Source: Micropterus salmoides
Lineage: Eukaryota > Chordata > Actinopteri > Centrarchiformes > Centrarchidae
Reading direction: 5' to 3'
NCBI RefSeq assembly: GCF_014851395.1
Contig: NW_024041262.1
Span: 18,567,379 to 18,631,378 of the forward strand
DNA: 64,000 nucleotides
Shown piece by piece: positions 11,451-21,779 of this stretch. The position numbers and the translations under genes were made by a program. The notes beneath the pieces are model-generated. The model ran no database searches. It was not told the origin of the DNA and was given only the letters and a program-made list of their open reading frames with translations. Positions within the stretch are counted from its first letter, which is position 1. Every line of letters starts with the position of its first letter.

Positions 11451-12300
11451 TCTACATGCTGGATTGGCACAATTTGGTTTAAACACCTTTGTGCAGCCTC
11501 AGAGAGTTGCTAGTGCAGCTGTAGACTCTTAGTCTTCTTTACATGAACGCATGTTTTTCTTTCTGCTCTCCGGGTTAGTCCTCTTTCTTATTTCACTCTT
11601 TCTCCTCTTATTTGAATTAAAAGCAGCTTCTGTGAAAACCCCAGAGATTCTCAGTCCAGCACCTGTAACCTTGAGATGTTTGAAAAGCTGCGGCTGCTTC
11701 ATAAACTCCATTCACAGTGTACATACTTGGTGACACTGAACCTGCCCTTTGTCACAATGTTTATATAATATATTTATATTTATTTCAGCTGTATAAGCAT
11801 TGTGTTTATCCCTTCCTCTCCCCAACGAGCAGTGAAGTTGTTCAGTGTCAGTGGTTGTTGTGCTCTCTCCATCTCAAGGTCAGCTGACCCGGTTGACTCT
11901 GAAATGCTGAATGAACATGTGCCAATAGAAAAACCAAAAGCTGAATTGCTTTGTGAGCAAGGAGGAAAATGCTAGTGGTGCTTCTTTCTCTCTTTTTTTC
12001 TCCACCTGCTCCTTTGCTTTCACTCGAGTTTTTCTTCTTCCGCCCACTCTTGTCTTTTCACCGCAGTGACCGGGTGACTGCACAGGCATCACGTTTCGAA
12101 CAAGACACCTCTCTTCTGATTTTAGAGCTGAGAGCTCAAAGAAGTGCAATTTCTATACACGGTGAAAGATAATATCCTGATGGCCCCCTGAAATCTGTGT
12201 GAGTGTCAGTGTGTGTGTGTGCGTGTGGATGTCTCAGTATGTTTGTGTGTCTCAGCATATGATTTTGAGTGGAGTAATTTAGCAGATGAGCGTGTGGCCA
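11451..12300. other. Intergenic, no gene seen
   Basis: It contains pyrimidine-rich stretches (11530-11610, 11985-12060) and TG-rich sequence (12200-12250). The open frames in both directions at 11529-11733 and 11880-12172 lack splice or family support. Confidence 0.4.
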
Positions 12301-12309
12301 TTGTTAGAG

Positions 12310-12478
12310 GGATAATCTGGTTCTTGCTGCTCAGATAGGTTAACATGCAGCAGATTAGACCAGATTACCCCCAACCACACCAGACAGGGCAGGAGATAGC
12401 CTCCTCCCCCTCCGTCATTTCATCAAGCTTTCCCTTAATCTAGCTCCGCCACTACTTATTCCTCCCATCCAACTAATC
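12310..12478. promoter_or_regulatory. Candidate enhancer: cluster of TAATC (K50 homeodomain-type) motifs
   Basis: Five TAATC/GATTA motifs lie within 169 bp, at 12313-12317, 12353-12357, 12363-12367, 12436-12440 and 12474-12478. The surrounding sequence is high-complexity and not recognisably repeat. TAATC is the core bound by OTX/CRX/PITX homeodomains. The cluster is about 5.5 kb upstream of the six gene. This is motif inspection only, and AT-rich sequence raises the chance rate. Confidence 0.3.
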
Positions 12479-12479
12479 A

Positions 12480-13207
12480 TTTCATGTTTTTTTTTTTTTT
12501 TTACCAGTCCAAAATTGGAAATGTATGTCCCTGTATGTAAGTGCCTCACAACACTGTGAACTCTTCCTGTTGTTTCTCTTATCTTTATCTTTTTCTTATC
12601 TTATCTTTAACATGACAAAGTACAATGTTTTGGTGTGGTTTTTAATTAGATCCATTTAAAATATAATATTTGTATTAAACGATTATCTAAAATGGAGGAA
12701 AACTAACCGATAAACAGGCAACTATAACTATATATGACACTATATGAAGAAGAAGAAGAAGAAGAAGAGATATAGAGTACATTGTATCTACTTAGGCTAA
12801 TACATCTACATATATTCTACTTCCACGTACTTAAACAGGTTGTGTCTATCAAGGGATTAAGGAAGATTTGTGTACTTTCAAGTTTAAAATCACAGATTCA
12901 ACCAACATAAAACATACAAATGTAGACACGCAAATTGAAAGAAACTGTAAACCACATATAACACAAAAAAATTGTATTATGCATAAAATGGAAGCATCAA
13001 ACAGGGAAAAAAGCACTAAAAGTTAAAATATTTGATTTCTATATGGGTCCACATGGCCTTACAGAACACCACAGATCCAGAATGCGGAATATACATTTTC
13101 AAACACACAAGCATATTTGAATAATATGCGAGTTTTGCTCTCTTAACCCACTTAGTTTGCATGTAATTGGAGGTGTTAATGTATTAACTGTGAGTGCTGT
13201 ACATACA

Positions 13208-13211
<4 letters not shown>
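12480..13211. other. Intergenic, low-complexity tracts
   Basis: It contains a T run (12487-12502), a (GAA)n tract (12745-12769) and AT-rich unique sequence. No gene is seen. Confidence 0.4.

Positions 13212-13262
<51 letters not shown>
13212..13262 (+). repeat. (TG)n microsatellite
   Basis: About 25 uninterrupted TG units. Alternating purine-pyrimidine tracts of this kind can adopt Z-form DNA. The Val-Cys and His-Thr open frames over it are artefacts. Confidence 0.97.
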
Positions 13263-13265
<3 letters not shown>

Positions 13266-14021
13266 TTGCATCTGTACTGTATGCCCGTGTGTCGTTGCCA
13301 TGGCAGACCTGACTGCCAGACGTTTTTCGGACTCCAACTGTTTGTATTTTTGGCCACTGGAGTTTGTCGGGCAGCTGCTGTGTTTGTGTCATTCCACCTA
13401 TTAGTTGAAAAACACCATGAGTGGTGGGATGACACTTACAAAACACAGGTTAATGATGTAATTACAGCCTTAACATCTGGCCCAGCTGTCCTAATAAATA
13501 GTCTTAACGCAGCCTAGAAAGAGCAGGCAGCACGTGAGAGGAATTATTAGTTTGATTATCTGATTTTGTTTATTCATCTATCAGTTAGGGGTTTGTGCTT
13601 TAACGTCTATGCCCGTCACCCACATCTGTCATGTGTGGATGCTTATTTGTGAGCATCTGCGCGTGTTTGTGTGTAACAAAACATTCATGTTCGTGCAAGT
13701 GAAGTGTGAAAAAACTCACACAGCTGGACTAACGCCCCACCAATAAAAGTAGCAGGATTAACTTCGTGGTGTTGGGTTACAAACCAATCAGGGGGCAGGA
13801 TTAGTTGCTCAGGTACAGTTACTTGAGTACCTGTCCTTCTCAGCTTTCTGTGACAGAGGTCAAAATGTGGTCAAATGGTGACCACACACACACAACCGTC
13901 CTTCCTTTGGAACAGCATTTCTATGATGATGAGGAAGACTAAGAATTTGTAACCTTGTTTGGATTAATCCTTGTTGGTGTCAGAAAATAGTGATAGGCTT
14001 CATAATTTTGAGGCTGTAACC
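13263..14021. other. Intergenic, no gene seen
   Basis: Moderately complex sequence with no recognisable exon. TG-rich patches occur at 13620-13700. Confidence 0.4.
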
Positions 14022-14372
14022 AGCATTTACATTTAGGCTACTCATTTGGCAGATGCTTTTATTCAAAGGGACTTACATTTGAGGACTAACAAGCATCAGT
14101 AAAGTAAGAGATCTGCAAGCGACAAAAGATACTAGTACGAGCAGCAATAAATACTAGTAAGAGCTAATAGCTAATAGCGCCTATGGCATCAACGGGGCAA
14201 AGAAGTGAGAGTTAACTAAATAGTGCAATCAATACAAAAAAATGTAAGAAGATAGAAGAAAAGCACAGGAAGTGCTAGGGGAGGTTAGGGGTTAGAGGTG
14301 TTATAAGAGGAAGTGTTCTTTGAAGAGATGAGTTTTCAAGAGCTTCTTGAAGTTAGAGAGGGACTTACGTTC
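14022..14372 (+). repeat. Dispersed teleost repeat with TTTATTCAAAGG core, long copy
   Basis: It starts with CATTTACATTTAGGC and GCTTTTATTCAAAGGGACTT and continues into a body ending AGTTTTCAAGAGCTTCTTGAAG. The head is shared with copies at 3721, 35282 and 35508, but the body differs, which suggests a shared terminal module on different elements. Confidence 0.55.
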
Positions 14373-14439
14373 ATTATTGACTTAAAGGAATACTGTACTA
14401 TAATACCATTCAAAATTTTGAATAATACACTTATGCTTT

Positions 14440-14730
14440 CTAGTAAAACTACAGACAATTAGCTTAGCATAAAGACTGGAAGCACACGTAACCACCCATA
14501 AAAACACAAATTTACATTTTGTACTGATTGAATGAGATATAACTAGCTTAATGAGTGATCTTGCAAGTGCTGGCAGGCAGATTTTGTTACCTTTGAACAG
14601 AGCCTGGCAAGCTGTTTCACCCTGTTTCCTGTCTTTATGCTAAGCTAAGCTAACAGTCTGGCTGTAGCTACATATTTAGCATACAGTCCTTTTTATATAC
14701 TTTCTATGATACAGACAAGAGAGTGGTATC
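14440..14730. repeat. Dispersed repeat with TTAGCTTAGCATAAAGACTGG ends, copy 1
   Basis: The left end TTAGCTTAGCATAAAGACTGG is mirrored by CTTTATGCTAAGCTAAGCTAA at about 14633-14653, so the element has inverted termini. The core GATTTTGTTACCTTTGAACAGAGCC recurs at about 36500 and 57515. It is a common fish MITE-like family. Confidence 0.7.
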
Positions 14731-15690
14731 AATCTTCTCATCTAACTCTCAGAAAGAAAGCAAATTGTTGAATTTCAGATTATAGATTGATTATCGTAAT
14801 TGTTGTTAATTACTTTTCTGGCAACCAAGTAACTAATTAACCGACTATCCAACACTCGATTAAACAACACTGAAACTTTATCATCAGGTTAGTATGTATT
14901 AAAAGCGCTGTCCTCCCACTCGCTCCACATCTTAATTGTCGTCCTTCTCGGTCTGCCACAGTTTTCCCCCCTCCTTCCTGTTTTTTGGGGTACCATTGTG
15001 CACCAAACTCTCCTGGAGCCCTGTAAGAGCACAAAAGCACAACAAAGACTCAGGAAGTGATTAGTAGCTTAACGAGGAGGAGGCTTTGCTGGGAGTTAGG
15101 GGGGCTGGACGGCCTCTTCCATGAGACAGGGTGAGGGGGTTAAAGTTTCAAGGCTTAAGAGGTCAGTGTTAAGTTGTGGAGGTCAGTGGAGAGGTTAATT
15201 AGGAGCCGGGCTTTTGTTTACAGGGGATAAGGAGACGCAGAGGCGATTCACTTCGTATCCTCGAGCCTCCTCCTCCCTTCGAATTGTCCTGTCGCTGAAA
15301 GGAGATGTAGCTAAATTAACTTAATTGTCACCATCACAACATACTCGTCACACCCTCATCACCACAACACGAGTATGTTTCCCTCGAGTATGTTTAGTGT
15401 GTCCTTCCTGCTTCAATTGGTACAATGTCTTTTCAACTTGGAGGAGCCCTAGCCATGACTGTGGCTCAGAGACTGTTGTGGGTGTTTGTCCAATGTTTCT
15501 GAGAGAAATATGCTGCGATTGTCTGTAGACTAAAACATCTCAAGAAGAGCCCGTTGATCTACTCGGTGTGAATGTGTGTTTGTGGGAAGAAGAACTTAAC
15601 TGAGAGTGACACAGCTTTCTTGGCTGTTGCGAAATGCGTCTGCAAAAACCTTGTTGTAGATCACCTTTATTCAACTTTGTTTGTGAGTAT
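14731..15690. other. Intergenic; high-complexity block at about 15040-15310
   Basis: No coding exon is supported. The block 15040-15310 is not recognisably repetitive and contains a TTAATTAG homeodomain-type core. It could be regulatory, but nothing decides this. Confidence 0.3.
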
Positions 15691-15859
15691 GTCAGTAGGG
15701 TTGTGAGCTACTGTTGGTCTGGGGTGTTTGTTTTCTTCTGATTGTTCTTGAAAGAGTAGGCCATTCCACCAATTTGGCATTGCACTCCTGCAACATTATC
15801 GGACTCACAATGGACAGTAAAGATAAGGATCAAAATCGATGCAGCAGAACTAGAGACCA

Positions 15860-16182
15860 CCAAAAACCTGGTGCCTGCATTACCCACACTGCAACTCGAC
15901 CGTTTGGCTCCTTTAGTGTCCTTACACTGTGGCTGCCCGTGTTATAGCCTAGAAGTGATTTTAAGATCCTACTTATTAACTTTTCAAACACTTCATGGCC
16001 TGGCCTCAGATTGTATTTTTGAATTACCCTCTCTTTATCAATCTGCCCACAAACCTGTTAGCTGTTACTATTATAGTCTTAATAAACAGAAAGAGCGTTT
16101 TGTTATTTGGGCACCTCAACCTGCCTTACAAACTTACAAAATCAGTATTAAAATCTACTTAAAATGCTTTCTTACTATTTAA
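15860..16182 (+). mobile_element. Degenerate LINE reverse-transcriptase C-terminal fragment
   Basis: The translated plus-strand frame has LLTFQTLHGLASDCIFEL, then SLYQSA and a conserved-looking distal segment. This matches the post-RT region of L2/Rex-type LINEs (typically LHWLPV, ..LTFKALHGLAP.., LYQPAR). Frame changes near 15925-15950 break the LHWLPV part. It is followed by AT-rich sequence with no clear tail. Confidence 0.5.
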
Positions 16183-16651
16183 TATTAAGAAATGTGTACA
16201 TGTACAGTATATTTATATATGTATTGATGTGTATATACATCAATACGTGTGTATGTATAGTGTATATGCATAAATTGGTTTATTTGTCTTTTTTCCTGAT
16301 TTTGTTGTAATTATTTTTGTTCTTAGCTTATTTGATTTGATCAAATAAAGGAAGGAGAGATTACCATGACAAGCTTGAACCCTGTGCATCATCTGGGGTG
16401 AAAAACTGGCACACAACTCATCACACCACCATGCAGGGACATCTGTCTATTGAGGTAATTGGCATTAACTTTTTCAGCGGGGTGACCCCCTTTTTCACGC
16501 CCAACACATCTCACACATCACATCTGCACAGGAGCTCACATTGGTAAGAGTGTTTGTGACAAAATAGAATGAGATGGTGCACAATAAAGTGCGTGTTTTG
16601 GAGGATGCTTTTTTGTTTGCTGAGCCCCAAAATCTCCACTTTATATTCATA

Positions 16652-16654
<3 letters not shown>
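16183..16654. other. Intergenic, no gene seen
   Basis: TA-rich repetitive patches lie at 16200-16270, and the rest is unremarkable. Confidence 0.4.

Positions 16655-16713
<59 letters not shown>
16655..16713 (+). repeat. (CA)n microsatellite
   Basis: About 29 CA units. Apparent poly-His-Thr and Val-Cys frames across it are artefacts. Confidence 0.97.
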
Positions 16714-16716
<3 letters not shown>

Positions 16717-17300
16717 AAGTCTGCATGAAGGGTGCCACGCGTTGAAGCATATGGCTCAGGGCAACCAAAATGTGTTAATACTGATTGAAAATGCTGCTCT
16801 ATTAGACTAATGTTAGCAGGCTGTATAGGACCAATGCTAATCCAAGGTAACAGAATGGAGCTGGAGCGCAGTTTATCTCTGAACTTATGGATATTAGAGA
16901 ATAGAAAAGTGATTAGAAAGTGATTAGAGTGGCGGGAGACCACTTAGAGAAACATACGCTTTCAGGTCTGGGTGAGATTTCCAATCACACCGTCCACATT
17001 ACTGCAATTAATGCGAACAGCTTACCGGCAGGAGGACCAGAGAGGTTGTGAGATTTAGTTAATAGCAGACAGTGATGTCAGTTCAGTTTTGTTTCAGTGG
17101 TTTTCCTCTTGTATCTCTTTTTTTTTCAATGAAACATCTTTAGAATCAATCTGTTTCCTCTGCTTAAGGGGTCTTCTGGTCTTCTTGTCACTTTGGTTAT
17201 TATTATTTTTTATTAGCAGTTATTCTGTTAGCTTTTATATGTCAAAAGTCATAATTACCTTGGGAAAACAGGAGATGAAACTGACACCAGTGTAGGCCTA
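16714..17300. other. Intergenic, no gene seen
   Basis: Unique-looking sequence without exon signals that I trust. Confidence 0.35.
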
Positions 17301-17550
17301 CATAATAATGATAATAACAATAATGATGATAAATTATCATAAACTTTATTTATACAGCTCAAAGTTACAAAGCGCTTTATATGCTTGAACAAGGATTACA
17401 ACATTTCAAGACTGCAATGAGGCAAATAAAATCAGACAATTAAAAATAATTCTGAAATAAAACGGAATAAAATAACCAACAATAAAAAAGCTTTTGTCTG
17501 CATCAAACATCTTACAAAAAGTAATTTACATCACATTGATGTAAAAGAAA
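17301..17550. repeat. Repeat fragment (TTTATTTATACAGCTCAAAG type)
   Basis: It begins with ATAATAATG-like simple sequence and has ACTTTATTTATACAGCTC followed by ACAAAGCGCTTTATATGC, a signature often seen at the ends of fish transposable elements. The boundaries are unclear. Confidence 0.4.
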
Positions 17551-17969
17551 TAAGGTTTTTATTTAAAATGATGATGATGAAATGATTTTTTTTAAAGTTT
17601 GGACCCACTTTTTCCTTTATGATTCAGCAGAGGCTCCGTTTAATGTTTCTCTATCTATCTGGAGTCGTCTTGATCACACAAAACTATACAGATCTAAAAT
17701 AAAACTGTAATGCAATTTGTTTGTTTCTTTATGATTCCATCTCTGGTCAGCTTGTACTGATTTGAATTTACTGCCTGTTTTGTCTTCATCAGTTCCACTC
17801 ATGTGAATCTGCTTCAGAGCTGAGTAAGTTTATTTCTTTTTCGAACTGTATTTCCTGTTTTATGAAATTGTTCACAGAAGAAAGGCAGTTCAGAAGGGAC
17901 TTTATGTGTCCTGCTTGTGCTTAAAAGGAGAGTCCTCTAAATCCTCTGTGTTTGATTGACAGCGCTGCT
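17551..17969 (+). promoter_or_regulatory. Proximal upstream region of the six gene
   Basis: This is the sequence directly upstream of the first coding exon. GCTTAAAAGG at about 17919-17928 could serve as a weak TATA-like element. It also contains the in-frame TAA that closes the upstream frame of the ATG at 17970. No CpG island is evident here. The core promoter is inferred from position only. Confidence 0.3.
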
Positions 17970-18038
17970 ATGACAACCACCATCAGCTCCCGGGTGTCCA
18001 ATGAGGAGTCATATTTAGGGTCCCTCCCTGACTCCCAG
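17970..18038 (+). CDS. six7: six gene, candidate 5' coding exon (23 residues)
   Basis: The ATG at 17970 (G at -3, A at +4) opens a 69-nt frame reading MTTTISSRVS...SLPDSQ. It ends exactly at a strong donor (CAG|GTGAGC). The next acceptor, CATCCAG at 18120-18126, is preceded by a pyrimidine-rich tract and joins phase 0 to the ATG at 18127. The extension therefore reads in frame into the conserved MVFRSPLE start. The intron is 88 nt. An in-frame stop lies upstream of the ATG and none follows it. SIX3 and SIX6 of mammals have no such exon to my knowledge, so the exon may be untranslated, alternative or a real N-terminal extension. In the last case the protein would be 300 residues. Confidence 0.5.
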
Positions 18039-18126
18039 GTGAGCTAAAGAGTCAGACTTCAACAGATTTCTGTCAGACTGTTTCCGAGAGACGCTGTCTA
18101 TTCTTTGGCTTCACTCTGTCATCCAG

Positions 18127-18821
18127 ATGGTGTTCAGATCGCCGCTCGAGTTTTTCTCAGCCTCCCGTATCCTCCTGCCCAACTTCGCAGATGGGCCCCC
18201 TGTTCTGGCCCGCTCCCGGTCCCCGGAGGAACCTCCCTCCGCCTGTCCTCCTCTGGCTCTCCCGGGATTGTGTTTCTCTGCGGCGCAGATCGCCAGCGTC
18301 TGCGAAACTCTGGAGGAGACCGGAGACATCGAGCGGCTGGCCCGTTTCCTCTGGTCCCTCCCGGTGACCGCAGACGGCCGCGACTCCATCTCTGAGCATG
18401 AGTCTGTGCAGCGGGCTCGCGCCGTTGTGGCATACCACACAGGGAGTTTCCGCGAGCTTTATCAAATCCTGGAGACTCACCGCTTTACGCGGACCTCGCA
18501 CGGTAAACTGCAAGCGATGTGGCTGGAAGCTCACTACCGGGAGGCAGAGAAGCTCCGGGGTCGACCGCTCGGACCGGTTGACAAGTACCGCGTGAGGAAG
18601 AAGTTCCCGTTACCAAGGACTATCTGGGATGGAGAGCAGAAGACGCACTGCTTCAAAGAGCGCACAAGGGGACTCCTAAGAGAATGGTACCTGCAGGACC
18701 CATACCCGAATCCCGGGAAGAAGCGGGAGCTGGCGCACGCAACCGGACTCACACCGACTCAAGTTGGGAACTGGTTCAAAAACCGGAGACAGAGAGACCG
18801 GGCGGCAGCAGCCAAAAACAG
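18127..18821 (+). CDS. six7: SIX3/SIX6-class homeobox transcription factor, main exon (likely six7)
   Basis: Encodes residues 1-231 plus two bases of a 277-residue protein if the ATG at 18127 is used. The N-terminus MVFRSPLE and LLPNFAD are hallmarks of SIX3/SIX6. The SIX domain runs from about residue 50 to 163 (ASVCETLEETGDIERL, LWSLPV, HGKLQAMWLEAHY, GRPLGPVDKYRVRKKF). The SIX-type homeodomain runs from about 165 to 224, with WDGEQKTHCFKER at its start and recognition helix NWFKNRRQRDR; Asn219 is the invariant N51. The N-terminal linker is short and Pro/Ser/Arg-rich, unlike the Gly-rich SIX3 linker. Several otherwise fixed SIX3 positions differ (ARFLWS for GRFLWS, AHATGL for AQATGL, GKKREL for SKKREL), which favours the fast-evolving fish paralogue six7 over six3 or six6. 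SIX proteins of this class bind TAATK/TCANNTT-type sites and repress with Groucho/TLE partners. six7 of zebrafish acts in cone opsin control. The exon ends AAC AG|GTCAGT. Confidence 0.85.
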
Positions 18822-19381
18822 GTCAGTGACTTTGACTTTAAATAAATGGGAACTTATAGCAGCAGAAAGAAACATGCACATAAATACTATTAAAGTCTCC
18901 TTATTGTCACCCACTTAAACTTTCAGTGACTCGTTGAGGTAATTTCGTCTCCACAGGCGGCCAAGGTTGTGCGTAAAACGGCCATTCATGCGTAGAAGCG
19001 CGCGGCCATTCAGCGTGTAGGTTTTTTTGTTTTCCTTCTGTCAGTCTTAGGTGCTCGATTTTCCTTCCCCTCTATCTCACACTATAATTTGCTTCAGGGT
19101 CAGTGTGCAGGTCAGCCATTCTGTTTACTGAGGCAAAACGTGCATGAATTGGTGCAAATTGCTTGCCGCTCACGCACTGGAAATGATTGGTTGTTATGCT
19201 TTGACAATGGTTTTACTTCGAAGATTTAGACCAATTTGAAGCATTTATGTTCATTTTTTTTTTTTTACAGGAACAAAACAAATATAACAAGGTTTTGTTT
19301 TTAAACTTGTATTTTATATCCAAATTTGGATTCAAACTGTCGGACGTTTAACGTCTCTTCGTTTTCTCTCTTCATTTTCAG
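18822..19381 (+). other. Intron of the six gene (560 nt)
   Basis: Starts GTCAGT and ends TTTTCAG. Reading into it adds a spurious C-terminus to the first exon. It contains a duplicated CGGCCATTCA motif (near 18979 and 19006). No other feature. Confidence 0.85.
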
Positions 19382-19520
19382 GTTGCAGCACCACCGGATG
19401 TGTCCAGGCGGTGTGCGTTCACTTAGTGGAGGAGAGTGCAGTCCAGACGAAAGCGGAGAGCGCGCAGATGGAGAAACTCTTCTCTCAGTAACGGACAGTG
19501 ACTCTGACCTGGATGTCTGA
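19382..19520 (+). CDS. six7: six gene, final exon
   Basis: Acceptor TTTTCAG at 19375-19381; phase matches the previous exon, giving ...KNR|LQHHR.... The 46-codon tail carries CPGGVRSLSGGEC, which echoes the SIX3 GPSGMRSL segment. It ends LLSVTDSDSDLDV before TGA at 19518-19520. This corresponds to the SIX3/SIX6 terminus (SVTSSDSECDV). The tail is much shorter than in SIX3, again fitting a divergent paralogue. Confidence 0.85.
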
Positions 19521-20215
19521 GACTTTTTAAATTAATGAAATGAACCTTCGGGGGCCTGTGATGCTCCGTCGTGGATTTACCGCAGAGAGGAGGATGATAA
19601 AGGATGGCAAAAGGCTGGTCAGCGTTTGGGTTGCAATGAAGTTCACGGCATAAAACAACTTAATCCTAAATATAACCCCAGCCTCCAAACAGATGATTTG
19701 GTCTTTTTCTTTTGTTTCCTGAGAATATGAATGATTTTTTGTCTTTGCTGCTGGTTCACTGATCAGATCAGATATTTTTATTTTTAACAACATCACTGGA
19801 TGGTGACGGTGCACATCTGATCACCCAGCTTGCACCATCAGCCTCATTAAACGTGTAGGCCTACTCCTTGTTGTACTCCTTTTGTACCCAGGGACCCCCA
19901 CATGGGAGAACCTTTACAGACTGAAACCTGTCAGTGAGATAATCTTTCTTATTTTCTCTAATTATGTGTCATTATTTTTTTTTTTTAAATGAAACTAGTT
20001 GTTTCTTTAGACCCCTGGATGTCCAATGCTGTAGACAATCAACACGCACTGAAGCCTACCTCCCTGTCTGTTTGTATGTTTATGAACCTTTTTTTGTTTC
20101 TTTACCTTCACTTCTACTTTATTTAAAGTTGCAGTCTATGTGTGATGAGACGTTGTCATTTATGTTCAGTTTGATGCTGAATAAATGTTTTGATATTTTA
20201 TATAAATAAAATTAT
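19521..20215 (+). other. 3' UTR of the six gene with polyadenylation signals
   Basis: AT-rich sequence after the stop codon ends with AATAAA at 20180-20185 and again at 20205-20210, giving a predicted 3' UTR of about 700 nt. A T run lies at 19975-19986. No other gene is seen. Confidence 0.65.
20180..20210 (+). terminator. Two AATAAA polyadenylation signals
   Basis: AATAAA occurs at 20180 and 20205, downstream of the six stop codon, in AT-rich context and followed by TG/T-rich sequence (20264-20300) that could act as the downstream element. These are the best candidates for transcript cleavage. Confidence 0.6.
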
Positions 20216-20361
20216 TTAATATAAGACTGTTGTTCCAACTCTTCACTCATGACACCACATTAAGGACAGGTCTGTGTGTGTTTGTGTGTGTGTTTGGTGT
20301 CAGTATTGAGCTTATAATGACATTATTGTTCATAGTGTTTATTCATCACTTGTTGTATTGG

Positions 20362-20993
20362 CAGTAGTGAAAAGAACATTTACACTTAAGTACAATTCTG
20401 AGGTATTTTACTTTGCTTAAGTGTTTCCATTTTCTGCAATTTTGTACTTTCTCCACCACAATTCAGATGCAAATATGAATACTTTTTACTTCACCACATA
20501 AATTTTATAATTGAAGTTACTCATTACTTTCCAGATTCAGATGAATTAGCCTAGGCTTATATAAAATATAATATACAAATTATTAGCTGCAAATTTAAAG
20601 TGATAAACACATTAATGAATCGCTAATTATTAATATAATAATTTATAATACATTATTCTGAAATGGGCCATTCTGCACGATGAGTACTTTTGGTACTTTA
20701 AGTACATTTAGTCTCTCCATTTCTGTCAGCTGCTGACCTGCAGCGGGTGACAGAGGTTTCTGCAGGGCTACAGCACAACTCAACCGTGTGGCGTCATCCA
20801 GTGGTCAAAGGAGACAGCGCGCCCTTGTTATTCGAATAACTCAACAAATTCATTGCGCATTTCGGTTTATAGTATGTCAGTTGTGTAATTTCACTTAAGT
20901 AACATTTTAAGCAAAGCTGGTAATGGAGTGTACATTATAGTATTTATACTTTTACTTAGGCCTAAGTGAAGGAGTGCTTTTTCCCACCACTGA
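20362..20993. mobile_element. MITE of the AGTGGTGGAA/ACTTAAGT family, copy 2
   Basis: The left end GCAGTAGTGAAAAGAAC pairs with the right end, whose reverse complement is TCAGTGGTGGGAAAAAGC. The interior is rich in GTACTTTTACTT-like motifs and contains a unique GC-richer block at 20728-20830. It is the same family as 10984-11450. Confidence 0.65.
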
Positions 20994-21049
20994 TATTTAA
21001 AAGACATTTTATTTGTTGATTTATATTTTGTATTATTTATCTGAATCTA

Positions 21050-21350
21050 TTAGTAAGTAAAGCTTTAAAATCAATGTGGTGGAGTAAAAAGTACAATATT
21101 TGTCTCCAAAATGTAGTGCAGTGGAAGTAGCCTAAAAGTTAGAAATACTCAAATAAAATACAAGCACTTCAAAGTTGTATTTAAATAGCCTACTGTTCTT
21201 TTACTAAATTTACTAATAATCCAATAATATAATGCCACACTAACAGCGATAATTCTGCTACAAAATGAGTAGGCTTAGTACTTTTACTTTTGATACTTAA
21301 TACTTAACACTTTACTTGCAGCGGAGGTAGCCTGTTTCTACATTTACTTA
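21050..21350. repeat. Fragments of the same MITE family
   Basis: GTGGTGGAGTAAAAAGTACAA at 21077 and further GTACTTTTACTT-like motifs near 21277 show one or two degenerate pieces of the family next to copy 2. Confidence 0.5.
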
Positions 21351-21495
21351 TTTCAAAAAATCTAAAGACTTCTTCCACTAGTGCAGAAATGCGTTGATCA
21401 CCTTCGAAACATTAATAAACGAGGAGCACTTGAACACAGTCTCTTACAACGTCACGTCCTGGAAGCGTCACCATCCCAGTGATACGTCCCTCAAG

Positions 21496-21509
21496 CCAGC
21501 AGGTGGCGC
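21496..21509 (+). promoter_or_regulatory. Consensus CTCF-type motif
   Basis: CCAGCAGGTGGCGC matches every position of the CTCF core consensus CCASYAGRKGGCRS. It lies about 2 kb after the six gene and 4.7 kb before the prkce start, where a domain boundary between the two genes would be expected. Occupancy cannot be judged from sequence. Confidence 0.5.
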
Positions 21510-21554
21510 AGCTGACCAGGATTGACTCTCAGGTTGGCGCTGTGATTTACAATT

Positions 21555-21600
21555 ATGATGCACAAATGGATTATATCTCTTCTTCTGTTTGTCAATTCAA
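21555..21600 (+). other. Orphan signal-peptide-like first exon
   Basis: ATGATGCACAAATGG opens a frame MMHKWIISLLLFVNS: a basic residue, then a hydrophobic core, then small polar residues. It is cut by a strong donor, A|GTAAGT, at 21601. This is the usual layout of a first exon of a secreted or membrane protein. I find no convincing downstream exon before the LINE at 21864. It may be a relic, a decoy, or the start of an unrecognised transcript. Confidence 0.3.
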
Positions 21601-21779
21601 GTAAGTGTCCTTAAAAACAAATTAATTAAGTGAGAACAAAACAAATCTGAGTTGTAATCAATCTTCAAGTCAATTTTTGAGAGGGCACATGGACATATTT
21701 TTGTGTGTAATCATGTGTGTCATAGATGTTTTAAACCTGCATGAAGAGTTGTTCTTATCACTAGATTTACTGTAAGTTA

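Noticed and set aside
13099..13517. Frames with His-Thr or Val-Cys runs
   Set aside because: Produced by the (TG)n microsatellite.
16511..16943. Frames with His-Thr or Val-Cys runs
   Set aside because: Produced by the (CA)n microsatellite.
18111..18534. Antisense open frames over the six main exon
   Set aside because: GC-rich shadow of a strongly conserved sense coding exon.
18822..18918. Extension of the six first exon into the following sequence
   Set aside because: AG|GTCAGT is a donor, and the true C-terminus is found at 19382-19520 in matching phase.
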